Below are positions 1 to 7,273 of a stretch of 7,988 bases of DNA, piece after piece (the stretch's first letter is position 1; each line of letters begins with the position of its first letter). Under the pieces are notes generated by a model that searched no databases, was not told where the DNA came from, and was given only the letters and a program-made list of their open reading frames with translations. The translations under genes were made by a program, and so were the position numbers. The DNA is from an uncultured Bacteroidota bacterium (GTDB lineage Bacteria; Bacteroidota; Bacteroidia; Bacteroidales; 4484-276), in assembly GCA_903930725.1 (NCBI GenBank), contig CAIYZW010000370.1:1-7988 (forward strand), read 5' to 3'.

Positions 1-3000
1 AGGTTGTGATTGAAGCTGGCGGAGTTACATCGCGGTTGGCTGGTAAAACCGAAAGTGTTGCCCCGGCACCAGCCTGGTTAACGGTTACCACAACATTTGG
101 AAGTCCTGTGGATGAAACCGTAATTTGTCCTGATCGTGCCGTAACTGAGGCATTTTGTGAATAAGTTACGGTAAGTGTGGCATTTCCGCTTCCACTCATT
201 GGTAAAACGCTGAACCAGCTTGTTGCTTCGGATACAGTCCAGGCTGTGTTTGAAGTTAAATTGAAAGTGGTGGTTCCGGCAGGTGCCGTAACATTTTGGG
301 TTGCCGGAAGCACGGAAAGTGTGGCGCCAGCCTGGACGACAGTTACGATAACATCGGCAACACCTGCACCCGAAATGGTAATATTTGCCGAATGGCTGCT
401 TGCTGAAGTATTCTGATCGAAAGTAACCGTGATTGTTGCATTGTTGCTACCAGATGCAGTATTTACCGAGAACCATGTCGAACTTTCGGAAACCGTCCAT
501 GCAAGGTTTGAAGTGATATTGAAAGTTGTAGTGCCTGCCGGTGGATTAACATTTAGCGTAAGCGGAGATGCTGAAAGTTGAGGAACAAACCAGTCAACCC
601 GGTTGTAAATGTCGTTCTCGAAGGCTGAACCTGAAAATGCGCCGGTGTAATCTTTGAAAGTTATGCGGCCTACATTTGTGGTTTTTGTCACGTTTGAAGC
701 GCCACCCCAGACATTGGCCGGGAAAATGGCTCCGGTACAGGTAAGATCCTGTGTGCTGTTCATGGTAAGCAAAGTATTGCCGGCGAGTCCCTGACGGAAT
801 GTGCAGGAAGTAAAAGCCTGTGCAGGATCAACCACAGCACCGCTGGCAATGTTAATGCCATTTGCGCCCATGTATTCAAAAATAGTGTTGCTGGTACCAA
901 AGTTACCACCCGATTGAACAGTAAATAAATAACGATTTGTATTAGCCCGGGTGACATAATTGTAATAACCGGGTGTTCCGTTGGCTCTGAAAGTTCCGCC
1001 ACTCTTTACCGTTAACGAAGTATTAAGTTTGAGTTGTGATGTTCCTATAAAATCAATTGCTGCTCCGTTTTCAATGTTAACATCACTCATGCATGTAACA
1101 TCATATCCCTGGTCCCCTGAATTTAGTTTACCTGCATTTACTGCAAGGGTTCCGTTAACCATAACATCCTCTTCAACCAGTATTTCATTTCCACGGGTTG
1201 TTGGAATCAGGTTTCCATCATGATCTCTCAGGATAAGAGGATCACCTCCTTTATCTCCACCTGATTTATTGATTATAAGATTATTAAAATAGCTACCGGC
1301 AATTGTCATGATATTTGCATTATTGCCGCCGTAAAGTTCAACGGTTCCGCCTGAAGGAGTAAATCCGGTATTTAGGACTTCAAAACTTCCAGGAGAACGG
1401 ATGGTTCCGGCAGTAATATTTTCGCTAAATGTATATGAAGCCGAATTGTGGACATAAATACCAACATTTTTAAAGTCAATAACACCACCAGACATTGTTA
1501 CAGAAGCATTTGCGGAATATGGCCACCAGCTTGTACCCGATCCTCCGTAAACATTTAAGTTGCCACCCGGGCCAACATAAATATGTCCATTTAGGTCAAT
1601 ATACTGGGCATTATCCTGATGCAAATCCATGGTACCTTCATAAATTCCAAAAGTTCCAAACAAACCATTGTCAGCCAGGTCAGCCGCGCTAAAATTACCC
1701 GGTGAAATCCACAGTCCGCCGCTTGTCCAGTCATAAACCTGGCAATTGATCGTAGAATAACCAACATTATAAAGCAAACCTGATGGTTTATTCAATTCGA
1801 GGATATTAAAATTCTCAGTCGAGCAAAACTGTACCGCTGAACCATTAAAGATAACCCTTCCGGAAGTTTCGTTAAATCCGGCAACACCGACATTATTTGT
1901 CCAGTCACCGGCAATGCTGATGGTTTTATTATCCGAATTCAGAACCCCGGCATTTATGTTTAAACTTCCTTTAATCGTTAAATTATCATATACTTGCAAC
2001 GATCCGGCGGGTTTGTTCACGATCACGTTGTTTAAATAGTTGCCATTTACAACCTGTACATAATGTCCTGAATTTCCTGAAATAAATTCGATAGTACCTG
2101 AAGTAAGCTGGAAATTACCTGCAACAGTTGCAGCCAATGTTCTTCCAGCCCTGATTATTCCACCGCTAATTTCGTTTTCAAAAGTGAGACCTGCAGCAAT
2201 GCTTCTTCCCGGAAATTCAACTATAGAAGAGTTGCTCATCGTTAGTCTTCCATTAAGGTCGGTTACTCCCGAACTTGTATTATAATTGCAGATAAAGCTG
2301 CCAACATTCATCCTTAACCATCCCATCGACGGGAAAGTCACATTTCCTCCGACGGTAACAACTGAACCATCCGCAATTTCGAGAGTACCTGAAATATCAA
2401 GTGATCCCGCAGTGCTGAAACCTCCTGATGATAACCAAATATAGGAGCCATTTTGAATTTCACTGTTTCCGGCAACTATCAAATCAGTTTCAGGATAGGA
2501 AAATATCCATACCGAGCCTGCCTGAGAAGTAAAATTACCTGCAACCCTCACTGGATAATATGCTTTTCCATCTTTTTCAGCAGCCAGTTTTGATGCAGAC
2601 GAAGCAACCAGGTTTCCAAATTCAGCATCACTGTCAGTTGGGTAATACAGCGTGTTCACATAAGCGGTATTACCTGTACCAAGTGTGGCATTGGTTCCAT
2701 CATTAAAACGCCAAATATTGGTATGGAAAGTACCGGCAGTTACATTATCGTTAGAACCGGCGTTCCAGTTTGTTGTACCGGAATTGAGTGCGGCTGGGGT
2801 ATGGGTCATAGCCAGGGTTCCGTTAATATCGGTTGTACCGGTAACATTACAGGTGTATCCATTGATGTTAAAAGTTCCCGCGGAGATTTCAAGGTTGCCG
2901 GTAACATTAAAGTTTGAAAGCAACGTTATTGTGTTGGATTTTCCACCATCGGAGATGATGGTTCCGCTACGTTCATCATAAACAGATTCACCGGGTAAGG

Positions 3001-6000
3001 TATCTTCTCCGTCTTTCGCTGATTTATTGATTCTAACATTTTTCAATGAACCATTTGACTGGCTGATAGTCCAATCTGAAGAACCGTAAAATTCAAATGT
3101 ACCGGCAGCAGGCGTAAAGTCAGCCCTTTCAATTTCTAAACCTTTCGACATGCGAATTACACCACCTGTAATCTGGTCATCCAGAGCAAGTGCATTGTTG
3201 TAAATCCTTATTCCATTCTCCTTAAAATCGAGCACACCACCCGACATCCAGATTGCTGCATTATTATTTAATGGCCAGTAACTATAACTGCTGCCGCCAT
3301 AAACATTCATGGTTCCATTTACAATTACAATTCTTCCGCATAGGTCAACAAACTGAGGTGCATTCTGGTGAAGTTCGATTAAACCACCGGCATTCGTTAA
3401 GTAATAATTTCCAAAAAGACCGTTATCAAAAAGGTCGTTGGCAATAAAAGTCCCTCCGTCAATTTCAAGTTCACCACTGTTCCAGTCATAAACCTGGCAG
3501 GTGGTTGTTGTTCCTGCTGGAAAAATAAGGTCTCCAAATGATTTATTCAACACTAAAGCATTAAATGTCTCACCATAACAGTATTGATGGTTGCTACCAT
3601 TGAAAGTTACGGAACTTGACCCTTCTGTAAATCCGGCGGTACCAACGTTATTTGTCCAGTTTCCGCCAACTTTAATAGAAGAAGGAGCAACCAGGGTTCC
3701 TGCCTGAATATTCATATTTCCAAGAAGAACAAGGTCAGAAAGTGCTGTTACTCCGTTTGCCAGGATATTCTTTGTGCTGTTTCCTTCACGGTCGAAGAAA
3801 ATCTCTTCGGTTTTCTGACCAGAACCATCCAAAATAGCAGATTTATTGATTAAAAGATTTACAAAATTGCAACCCACACCATGGCTTAACTGAACATCGG
3901 TAGATCCATAAAGTTCGATGGTACCTCCGGTGGGATGGAAATCACTTCGGTCGCCAGTGAAGGATCCAACTGTTCTAATAGTACCCCCTGTAATGTTTTC
4001 GGTAAGGGTATAAGGTACTGAAGAATTTAAATTGATGCCCCGGTTTTTAAAATCTAAAACTCCACCGCTCATGGTGATGGAGGCATTTGCTGAATATGGC
4101 CAGTCGCTGTTAGCAGTTCCTCCGATTACGTTAAATGTCCCTCCGTAAATATTGACATTTGCATTGAGATCAATCCAACCATCGTTGGTCAGATTAATGG
4201 TACCACCACTATTCAGCCAATACCCGCCATAAATTCCATTCTCGGCCAGATCAAGTGCAGTAAATGTACCTGAAATAACATCAACTCCGCCTGAAGTCCA
4301 GTCGTACTGATTACATGTGACAGTAACAGCCGGATTGCTGATACGCAATGCTGCGCCCATGTTTGCTTCGATGATATTGAAGGTTTCATTGGTTTCGACA
4401 ATTTGATGGCCTGCACCATCGAAAATTACCCGGCTTGTTCCTTCACTAAAGGCGGTCGTTCCGAAATTATTTGTCCAGTTTCCATTTACGCGCATGGTCC
4501 GGTCAGAAAGATTGAAAATACCTGATTCGACAATAACATTACCGTTCACATCGAGGATATTGCTTAACGAATTATTTACCGTAACCGTTCCTGTTTGGCT
4601 AAAGGTCAGGTTATTGAAATAATCGCCTACATTCATTCTAAGGTCCTGCGTAACTCCATCCAGAACGACTTTTCCGACATTACATAAAAATATCCCATTT
4701 GAATTGACATCACCTTTGAGTATCAGATCGAAATCAGAAAATACACCGAATTTGGCACCTGGATGTACGTAAATGTCACCCTTGATGATTAATGGCTGTG
4801 TTGACCATGAACTAATCCCGGTTTCGGCGCCACCGGATTTATAACTACTGACATCATTAAAAGAGGTTGTGCCTGAATAATTCCTGATGTAACCGGATGA
4901 AGTACCCCTGAAAGCCACTACGCCTAAATTAAGGTTGGCATTTGAACCTGGATTAAATTCCCAGGTTCCATAAACATTAAAAACCGTATAGGCGGTAAAT
5001 CCGGCGGTTGAACCAGAGTTCCAAAAAACATCTCCGTAAACAGTAATTACTCCTGATGCATGATTCATGCTAAGGGCTCCGGTAACACTTAAATCGTTTT
5101 GGACAGTGAGGGAATAGCCACCGACAGTAAGGGTAGCTCCGGATTCGATGTTTAGACTTTTACAATTTGCGTTTGCGGTTTGAATGTAAGGCTGGCGTGT
5201 AGCACCAGTTGGAATTGTAACATCGAATGTGGCATCGGGGACAACGTTTCCATTCCAGTTTCCGGCGGTATTCCAATTTGTGCTTAGCACACCTGTCCAA
5301 ATTAGCTCATCTGTTTTTTGATAAGCCAGGGTGTAAGATCCGAAATATGCATTGTACCCCTTAACCTTTAAATACGCATATCCGTCGTAAGTTGCCATCC
5401 AGGTAATTTTCGAACGGCTCGATTCACAACCATCATCATTGTAAGTTATATCAGCGCAATTAGAATCATAAAGATTTAAATACGTATCAAAGTTGGCAGT
5501 AGCTCCTTCTCCACAACCCGTTTGAAAGGTGTAGGTGTGCCCGGTTGAAACCTCAAAACGATACATTTTGCAACCATACATGCTAACTGAGGAGGAATTG
5601 ATATTCCAATAATTTGCAGGAGTAATCACAAAATCATATCCGGGACAGACAATACAGTTGATGGTAGCCGTTGCACGATAAGCTGCAATCACACCTTTTA
5701 TAGTTTCGATGGTCCAGGCATTGTCGGCATCGACGCCGTCACCTGTAGCAACACCCATAAAGTTAACTGTTGGATTTGAGAAATATCCAACCCTGGTCGA
5801 ATTCTGATTATTGGGAGGGGGGAAATACCCACCACCTGTGTAGCTCATTGCAGAGGAATAGAGTACACCATCCGATCCTACCCATCGCCATCCTGCAGAA
5901 TATGAAAAAAGAAGAGGTCCGGGTTGATAATTTTGCTGTTTGTGATGTCCACAACCCATGTTGTGCCCCATTTCATGTATGGGTGAAAAAGCAAAGGATG

Positions 6001-6979
6001 TGCTTACCCCTGCTAATGAAAAAGCATAATCCGGTCTTCCGGCAGCTATATCCAGCCCCCAGCCAAGACCGCCTCCCATTGTTGTGAAAAGTTGAACCAG
6101 ATCGGCTCCGTAGGTGTTACGCCAGGTATGAATTCCATCCATATAACCATCAGAGGTTCCGGTAAAACGGTTTAGATCAACCTCGTCGTCTCCACTTTCG
6201 GTGTAAGCAACTTCAGCAGTATAAACCAATCTGTTGGTAGCCCCGGTTGCACTGTTGGCGTGAACAGTTTTCCCAATAGCTACTGCTGTTGCAACACAGT
6301 TCAGGATACCACCGCCATTGTTGTTTCCCCAGGTGCGGGCTGCAGGGGTATAAAGAATCATAATATCAATGGTCACATCAGTCAGCGGACCTTTGGGTGT
6401 TGCCTTCCCATTTTCAGGTCTGGGTTCAATGATGAAATCTTCCTGAGATGAAGTCTCATTGGGCATTAATGCAGGTTGATCGTCTACTTCCGGAATCAAT
6501 GCAGGATTTAGTTCAATCAGATAATGTTTGCGTGAAACCGGATCGCTGATAATTTCAAATCTTTTTCCCTGTTCAGGAATAAAGATATTGATCAGCGTCC
6601 TGTCCTCGGTAGTTGAAATGACCATAAAAGCATAATCAAATGATTCCAATCTGGCAGTGATTGTGACATTGCCTTCGAAATAGCTTTCTACATTTTGTAC
6701 CATAGCTATAAACCTTGTGTCCGGAAATAGGTTAAGAATGATCTGATCGTCACCTTTAACCCCAGATAACGAATTTATGTTATCATTCAACCTAACCTCC
6801 CTGAATCGGGTAACTGCATCGTTGTAATCGAAAAAGGGTAGCGCATTGGTAACATCTTGCCGGATGTCGGTTTCATAACTAATAAGCTGAAACTCGTTAG
6901 ACTGAGCACAAACTTTTGCAGGAATAATCAGATCTGACAAACCGATTATTAAAGCCAAGAGTAAAATCTTTAATTTCAT
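1..6979 (-). CDS. Giant secreted metzincin (M12B/reprolysin-like) metalloprotease with PPC-like domain, repeat stalk and BACON domains; 3' end cut by window
   Basis: The frame is open for 2,326 codons from ATG 6979 to the left edge, with no stop. An in-frame TAA at 7000-6998 makes this the first possible start, and GGAGG lies 4 nt upstream. Residues 1-25 form a signal peptide (Lys-rich start, hydrophobic core, VCA/Q cleavage site). Residues 26 to about 197 are a propeptide without cysteine. Residues about 198-435 are the zinc protease: IDIMILYTPAA at 204-214, HEMGHNMGCGH at 335-345 with ligands H335, H339, H345 and catalytic E336, and Met-turn M378 in SAMSY. Residues about 447-553 resemble a PPC beta-sandwich (FDTYLNLYDS, YNDDGC). 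A module with W561 opens a beta-strand-rich stalk, about 561-2130, built of long repeats. BACON-like domains begin near 2133. By family, such proteins cleave extracellular proteins after T9SS export; the substrate is unknown. A C-terminal sorting domain is expected off-window but not seen. Domain family calls are by motif, not by profile search. Confidence 0.95.
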   Translation of the reverse strand, partial: MKLKILLLALIIGLSDLIIPAKVCAQSNEFQLISYETDIRQDVTNALPFFDYNDAVTRFREVRLNDNINSLSGVKGDDQIILNLFPDTRFIAMVQNVESYFEGNVTITARLESFDYAFMVISTTEDRTLINIFIPEQGKRFEIISDPVSRKHYLIELNPALIPEVDDQPALMPNETSSQEDFIIEPRPENGKATPKGPLTDVTIDIMILYTPAARTWGNNNGGGILNCVATAVAIGKTVHANSATGATNRLVYTAEVAYTESGDDEVDLNRFTGTSDGYMDGIHTWRNTYGADLVQLFTTMGGGLGWGLDIAAGRPDYAFSLAGVSTSFAFSPIHEMGHNMGCGHHKQQNYQPGPLLFSYSAGWRWVGSDGVLYSSAMSYTGGGYFPPPNNQNSTRVGYFSNPTVNFMGVATGDGVDADNAWTIETIKGVIAAYRATATINCIVCPGYDFVITPANYWNINSSSVSMYGCKMYRFEVSTGHTYTFQTGCGEGATANFDTYLNLYDSNCADITYNDDGCESSRSKITWMATYDGYAYLKVKGYNAYFGSYTLAYQKTDELIWTGVLSTNWNTAGNWNGNVVPDATFDVTIPTGATRQPYIQTANANCKSLNIESGATLTVGGYSLTVQNDLSVTGALSMNHASGVITVYGDVFWNSGSTAGFTAYTVFNVYGTWEFNPGSNANLNLGVVAFRGTSSGYIRNYSGTTSFNDVSSYKSGGAETGISSWSTQPLIIKGDIYVHPGAKFGVFSDFDLILKGDVNSNGIFLCNVGKVVLDGVTQDLRMNVGDYFNNLTFSQTGTVTVNNSLSNILDVNGNVIVESGIFNLSDRTMRVNGNWTNNFGTTAFSEGTSRVIFDGAGHQIVETNETFNIIEANMGAALRISNPAVTVTCNQYDWTSGGVDVISGTFTALDLAENGIYGGYWLNSGGTINLTNDGWIDLNANVNIYGGTFNVIGGTANSDWPYSANASITMSGGVLDFKNRGINLNSSVPYTLTENITGGTIRTVGSFTGDRSDFHPTGGTIELYGSTDVQLSHGVGCNFVNLLINKSAILDGSGQKTEEIFFDREGNSTKNILANGVTALSDLVLLGNMNIQAGTLVAPSSIKVGGNWTNNVGTAGFTEGSSSVTFNGSNHQYCYGETFNALVLNKSFGDLIFPAGTTTTCQVYDWNSGELEIDGGTFIANDLFDNGLFGNYYLTNAGGLIELHQNAPQFVDLCGRIVIVNGTMNVYGGSSYSYWPLNNNAAIWMSGGVLDFKENGIRIYNNALALDDQITGGVIRMSKGLEIERADFTPAAGTFEFYGSSDWTISQSNGSLKNVRINKSAKDGEDTLPGESVYDERSGTIISDGGKSNTITLLSNFNVTGNLEISAGTFNINGYTCNVTGTTDINGTLAMTHTPAALNSGTTNWNAGSNDNVTAGTFHTNIWRFNDGTNATLGTGNTAYVNTLYYPTDSDAEFGNLVASSASKLAAEKDGKAYYPVRVAGNFTSQAGSVWIFSYPETDLIVAGNSEIQNGSYIWLSSGGFSTAGSLDISGTLEIADGSVVTVGGNVTFPSMGWLRMNVGSFICNYNTSSGVTDLNGRLTMSNSSIVEFPGRSIAAGLTFENEISGGIIRAGRTLAATVAGNFQLTSGTIEFISGNSGHYVQVVNGNYLNNVIVNKPAGSLQVYDNLTIKGSLNINAGVLNSDNKTISIAGDWTNNVGVAGFNETSGRVIFNGSAVQFCSTENFNILELNKPSGLLYNVGYSTINCQVYDWTSGGLWISPGNFSAADLADNGLFGTFGIYEGTMDLHQDNAQYIDLNGHIYVGPGGNLNVYGGSGTSWWPYSANASVTMSGGVIDFKNVGIYVHNSASYTFSENITAGTIRSPGSFEVLNTGFTPSGGTVELYGGNNANIMTIAGSYFNNLIINKSGGDKGGDPLILRDHDGNLIPTTRGNEILVEEDVMVNGTLAVNAGKLNSGDQGYDVTCMSDVNIENGAAIDFIGTSQLKLNTSLTVKSGGTFRANGTPGYYNYVTRANTNRYLFTVQSGGNFGTSNTIFEYMGANGINIASGAVVDPAQAFTSCTFRQGLAGNTLLTMNSTQDLTCTGAIFPANVWGGASNVTKTTNVGRITFKDYTGAFSGSAFENDIYNRVDWFVPQLSASPLTLNVNPPAGTTTFNITSNLAWTVSESSTWFSVNTASGSNNATITVTFDQNTSASSHSANITISGAGVADVIVTVVQAGATLSVLPATQNVTAPAGTTTFNLTSNTAWTVSEATSWFSVLPMSGSGNATLTVTYSQNASVTARSGQITVSSTGLPNVVVTVNQAGAGATLSVLPANRDVTPPASITT
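2..583 (-). repeat. Tandem BACON-like domains, two complete and one cut (residues about 2133-2326)
   Basis: Three tandem copies occupy about 2133-2219, 2220-2307 and 2308 to the window edge. The shared pattern is L.V.P...V..PAGTTTFN(I/L)TSN.AWTVSE.(S/T).WFSV, then SGS.NAT(I/L)TVT and a terminal VTV.QAGA. This is typical of the BACON family (all-beta, common in Bacteroidota enzymes). BACON was proposed to bind carbohydrate or mucin, but in at least one studied glycoside hydrolase it seems to be a spacer. Either role is possible here. More copies may follow off-window. Confidence 0.85.
1115..1912 (-). repeat. Stalk repeat unit C (residues about 1690-1955)
   Basis: The third long repeat starts 585 residues after the start of B. 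It has AGDWTNNVGVAGF (Trp at 1693), CQVYDWTSGG from Cys1746 with a partner Cys at 1719, WPYSANASVTMSGGVIDF from 1819, ENITAGTIR, and LIINKS with its Asn at 1904. Its internal spacing is within one residue of A and B. It resembles B in the cysteine pair and A in the SANAS segment. Confidence 0.85.
2000..2242 (-). repeat. Degenerate half copy of the long stalk repeat (residues about 1580-1660)
   Basis: This segment precedes unit C and matches only the second half of the long units. FENEISGGIIRAG corresponds to ENITGGTIR, LTSGTIEFISGNSG to PTGGTIELYGSTD, and YLNNVIVNKPAG (NKP Asn at 1655) to FVNLLINKSA. The first half (NWTNN to the SANAS segment) is missing or too diverged to see. Confidence 0.6.
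2657..2857 (-). repeat. Short stalk module X' (residues about 1375-1441), second copy of X
   Basis: This is the counterpart of module X, placed directly after unit B. The shared pattern is Y-x3-V-x4-D/L-x3-G-x-L-x-M-x-H, then WN(S/A)GS, a short TA.F/T strand, and W.F..G(S/T)NA.L..G. Its position between B and C suggests that X together with one or more long units was copied as a block. That order of events is inferred. Confidence 0.65.
2858..3667 (-). repeat. Stalk repeat unit B (residues about 1105-1374)
   Basis: The second long repeat directly follows unit A, 273 residues on. It has GGNWTNNVGTAGF (Trp at 1108), CQVYDWNSGE from Cys1161, a WP landmark at 1235 followed by MSGGVLDFKENGI, DQITGGVIR, and VRINKS with its Asn at 1318. 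Unlike A it carries a second cysteine at 1134, 27 residues before Cys1161, and another in VDLCGR. It shares 19 identical bases with unit C (3481-3499 and 1726-1744). Confidence 0.85.
3668..4486 (-). repeat. Stalk repeat unit A (residues about 832-1104 of the giant protease)
   Basis: This is the first of three long protein repeats. The unit opens with GNWTNNFGTTAF (Trp at 835). It then carries CNQYDWTSGG near 889-897, WPYSANASITMSGGVLDF from 960, ENITGGTIR, and LLINKS with its Asn at 1045. Trp835 to that Asn is 210 residues, the same as in unit B. The many GG, SGG and NAG turns between short beta strands suggest a beta-helix or beta-solenoid stalk, which is inferred. At DNA level it shares a 17-bp identical stretch with unit B (4467-4483 and 3648-3664). 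Confidence 0.85.
4919..5116 (-). repeat. Short stalk module X (residues about 622-687)
   Basis: This 66-residue segment lies upstream of unit A: YSLTVQNDLSVTGALSMNH, then FWNSGSTAGFTAYTVFNV, WEFNPGSNANLNLG. It aligns along its length with the segment at 1375-1441 (X'), where YTCNVTGTTDINGTLAMTH, NWNAGSNDNVTAGTFHTNI and WRFNDGTNATLGTG hold the same places. The pairing is visible at protein level only. Confidence 0.65.
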
Positions 6980-6983
6980 CTTA

Positions 6984-6988
6984 CCTCC
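6984..6988 (-). promoter_or_regulatory. Shine-Dalgarno-like GGAGG before the metalloprotease start
   Basis: On the minus strand the leader reads AAAACGGAGGTAAG and then ATG at 6979. GGAGG ends 4 nt before the start codon, slightly close but usable. Together with the in-frame TAA 18 nt upstream, it supports this start. Bacteroidota genes often lack a strong Shine-Dalgarno and use A-rich leaders. This one has both an A-rich stretch and GGAGG. Confidence 0.6.
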
Positions 6989-7199
6989 GTTTTTAAATTA
7001 TTTATTAAATTGTTGATAAAAATGCATTTTAATTCGTGAACAAAAAGATTGAATTGAGCGGGAATTTTTGTCCTATTCCAATCGGGTTAAAATTAATATT
7101 TTCTGTTTGATTTCCAAAGTATTTTGTTCCGGAATTTATGGTCGGTAAATATTATTCAGTACGTAAGCAGGCTATTCTTTTTGACTACGTTTTTTGGTG

Positions 7200-7236
7200 A
7201 AAAAAAAGAGGCACCCTAAATGATAAGGTACCTCCT
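7200..7236 (-). terminator. Rho-independent terminator of the T9SS-client gene
   Basis: Read on the minus strand, AGGAGGTACC (7236-7227) and GGTGCCTCTT (7215-7206) form a 10-bp stem around an 11-nt loop. The stem runs directly into eight T (7207-7200), whose first two also form the base of the stem. The structure starts 38 nt after the stop codon. Two pairs are G-U wobbles that become C-A mismatches on the plus strand, and the plus strand has no U-run after the stem. The signal should therefore act only on leftward transcription. It separates this gene from the metalloprotease gene. Confidence 0.85.
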
Positions 7237-7273
7237 GAATGATCTGAAATCAATGAATTTTATTTGAAATATA

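Larger units (their letters stand above)
6980..7273. other. Intergenic region between the two secreted-protein genes
   Basis: This 294-bp AT-rich gap holds the terminator at 7236-7200 and the ribosome binding site at 6988-6984. No reading frame with coding character, tRNA-like fold or repeat was seen. The stretch 7199-6990 should contain the promoter of the metalloprotease gene, because the upstream gene is terminated. I could not find a convincing Bacteroidota-type promoter pair (TTTG near -33 with TAnnTTTG near -7) at proper spacing. Confidence 0.7.

Noticed and set aside
177..416. Plus-strand 79-codon frame opposite the BACON tandem
   Set aside because: It is explained as the complement of repeated BACON codons, with no independent support.
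2685..2981. Plus-strand 98-codon frame in the stalk
   Set aside because: Valine/proline-rich translation opposite a repeat segment; it mirrors Gly/Asn/Thr codons on the minus strand. No start signal or domain.
1115..4486. CRISPR array or transposon repeats
   Set aside because: The repeats are long, diverged, in frame and protein-level, with no short identical repeats with spacers, terminal inverted repeats or transposase.
5770..6087. Plus-strand 105-codon frame
   Set aside because: It lies opposite the protease active-site region, has no recognisable domain and a biased composition. It is a shadow of the minus-strand gene.
6905..6916. Cys24 near the end of the signal peptide as a lipoprotein site
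   Set aside because: The residues before it are Ala-Lys-Val, which do not make a lipobox. A signal peptidase I site after VCA fits better.
1..6979. Frameshift or broken gene, since no single complete frame is closed in the window
   Set aside because: Reading every codon from 6979 to 2 in one phase gave no stop, and the domain pattern stays continuous. The frame is simply cut by the edge.
5645..6979. Bacteroides fragilis toxin (fragilysin) or a related toxin
   Set aside because: Fragilysin is a short lipoprotein-type metzincin of a different subfamily. The size, signal peptide and domain order here do not match.
6990..7199. Possible promoter boxes such as TACTTTGG and TCTTTTTG on the minus strand
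   Set aside because: Neither matches TAnnTTTG fully, and neither has a TTTG or TTG box at about 19-21 bp upstream.
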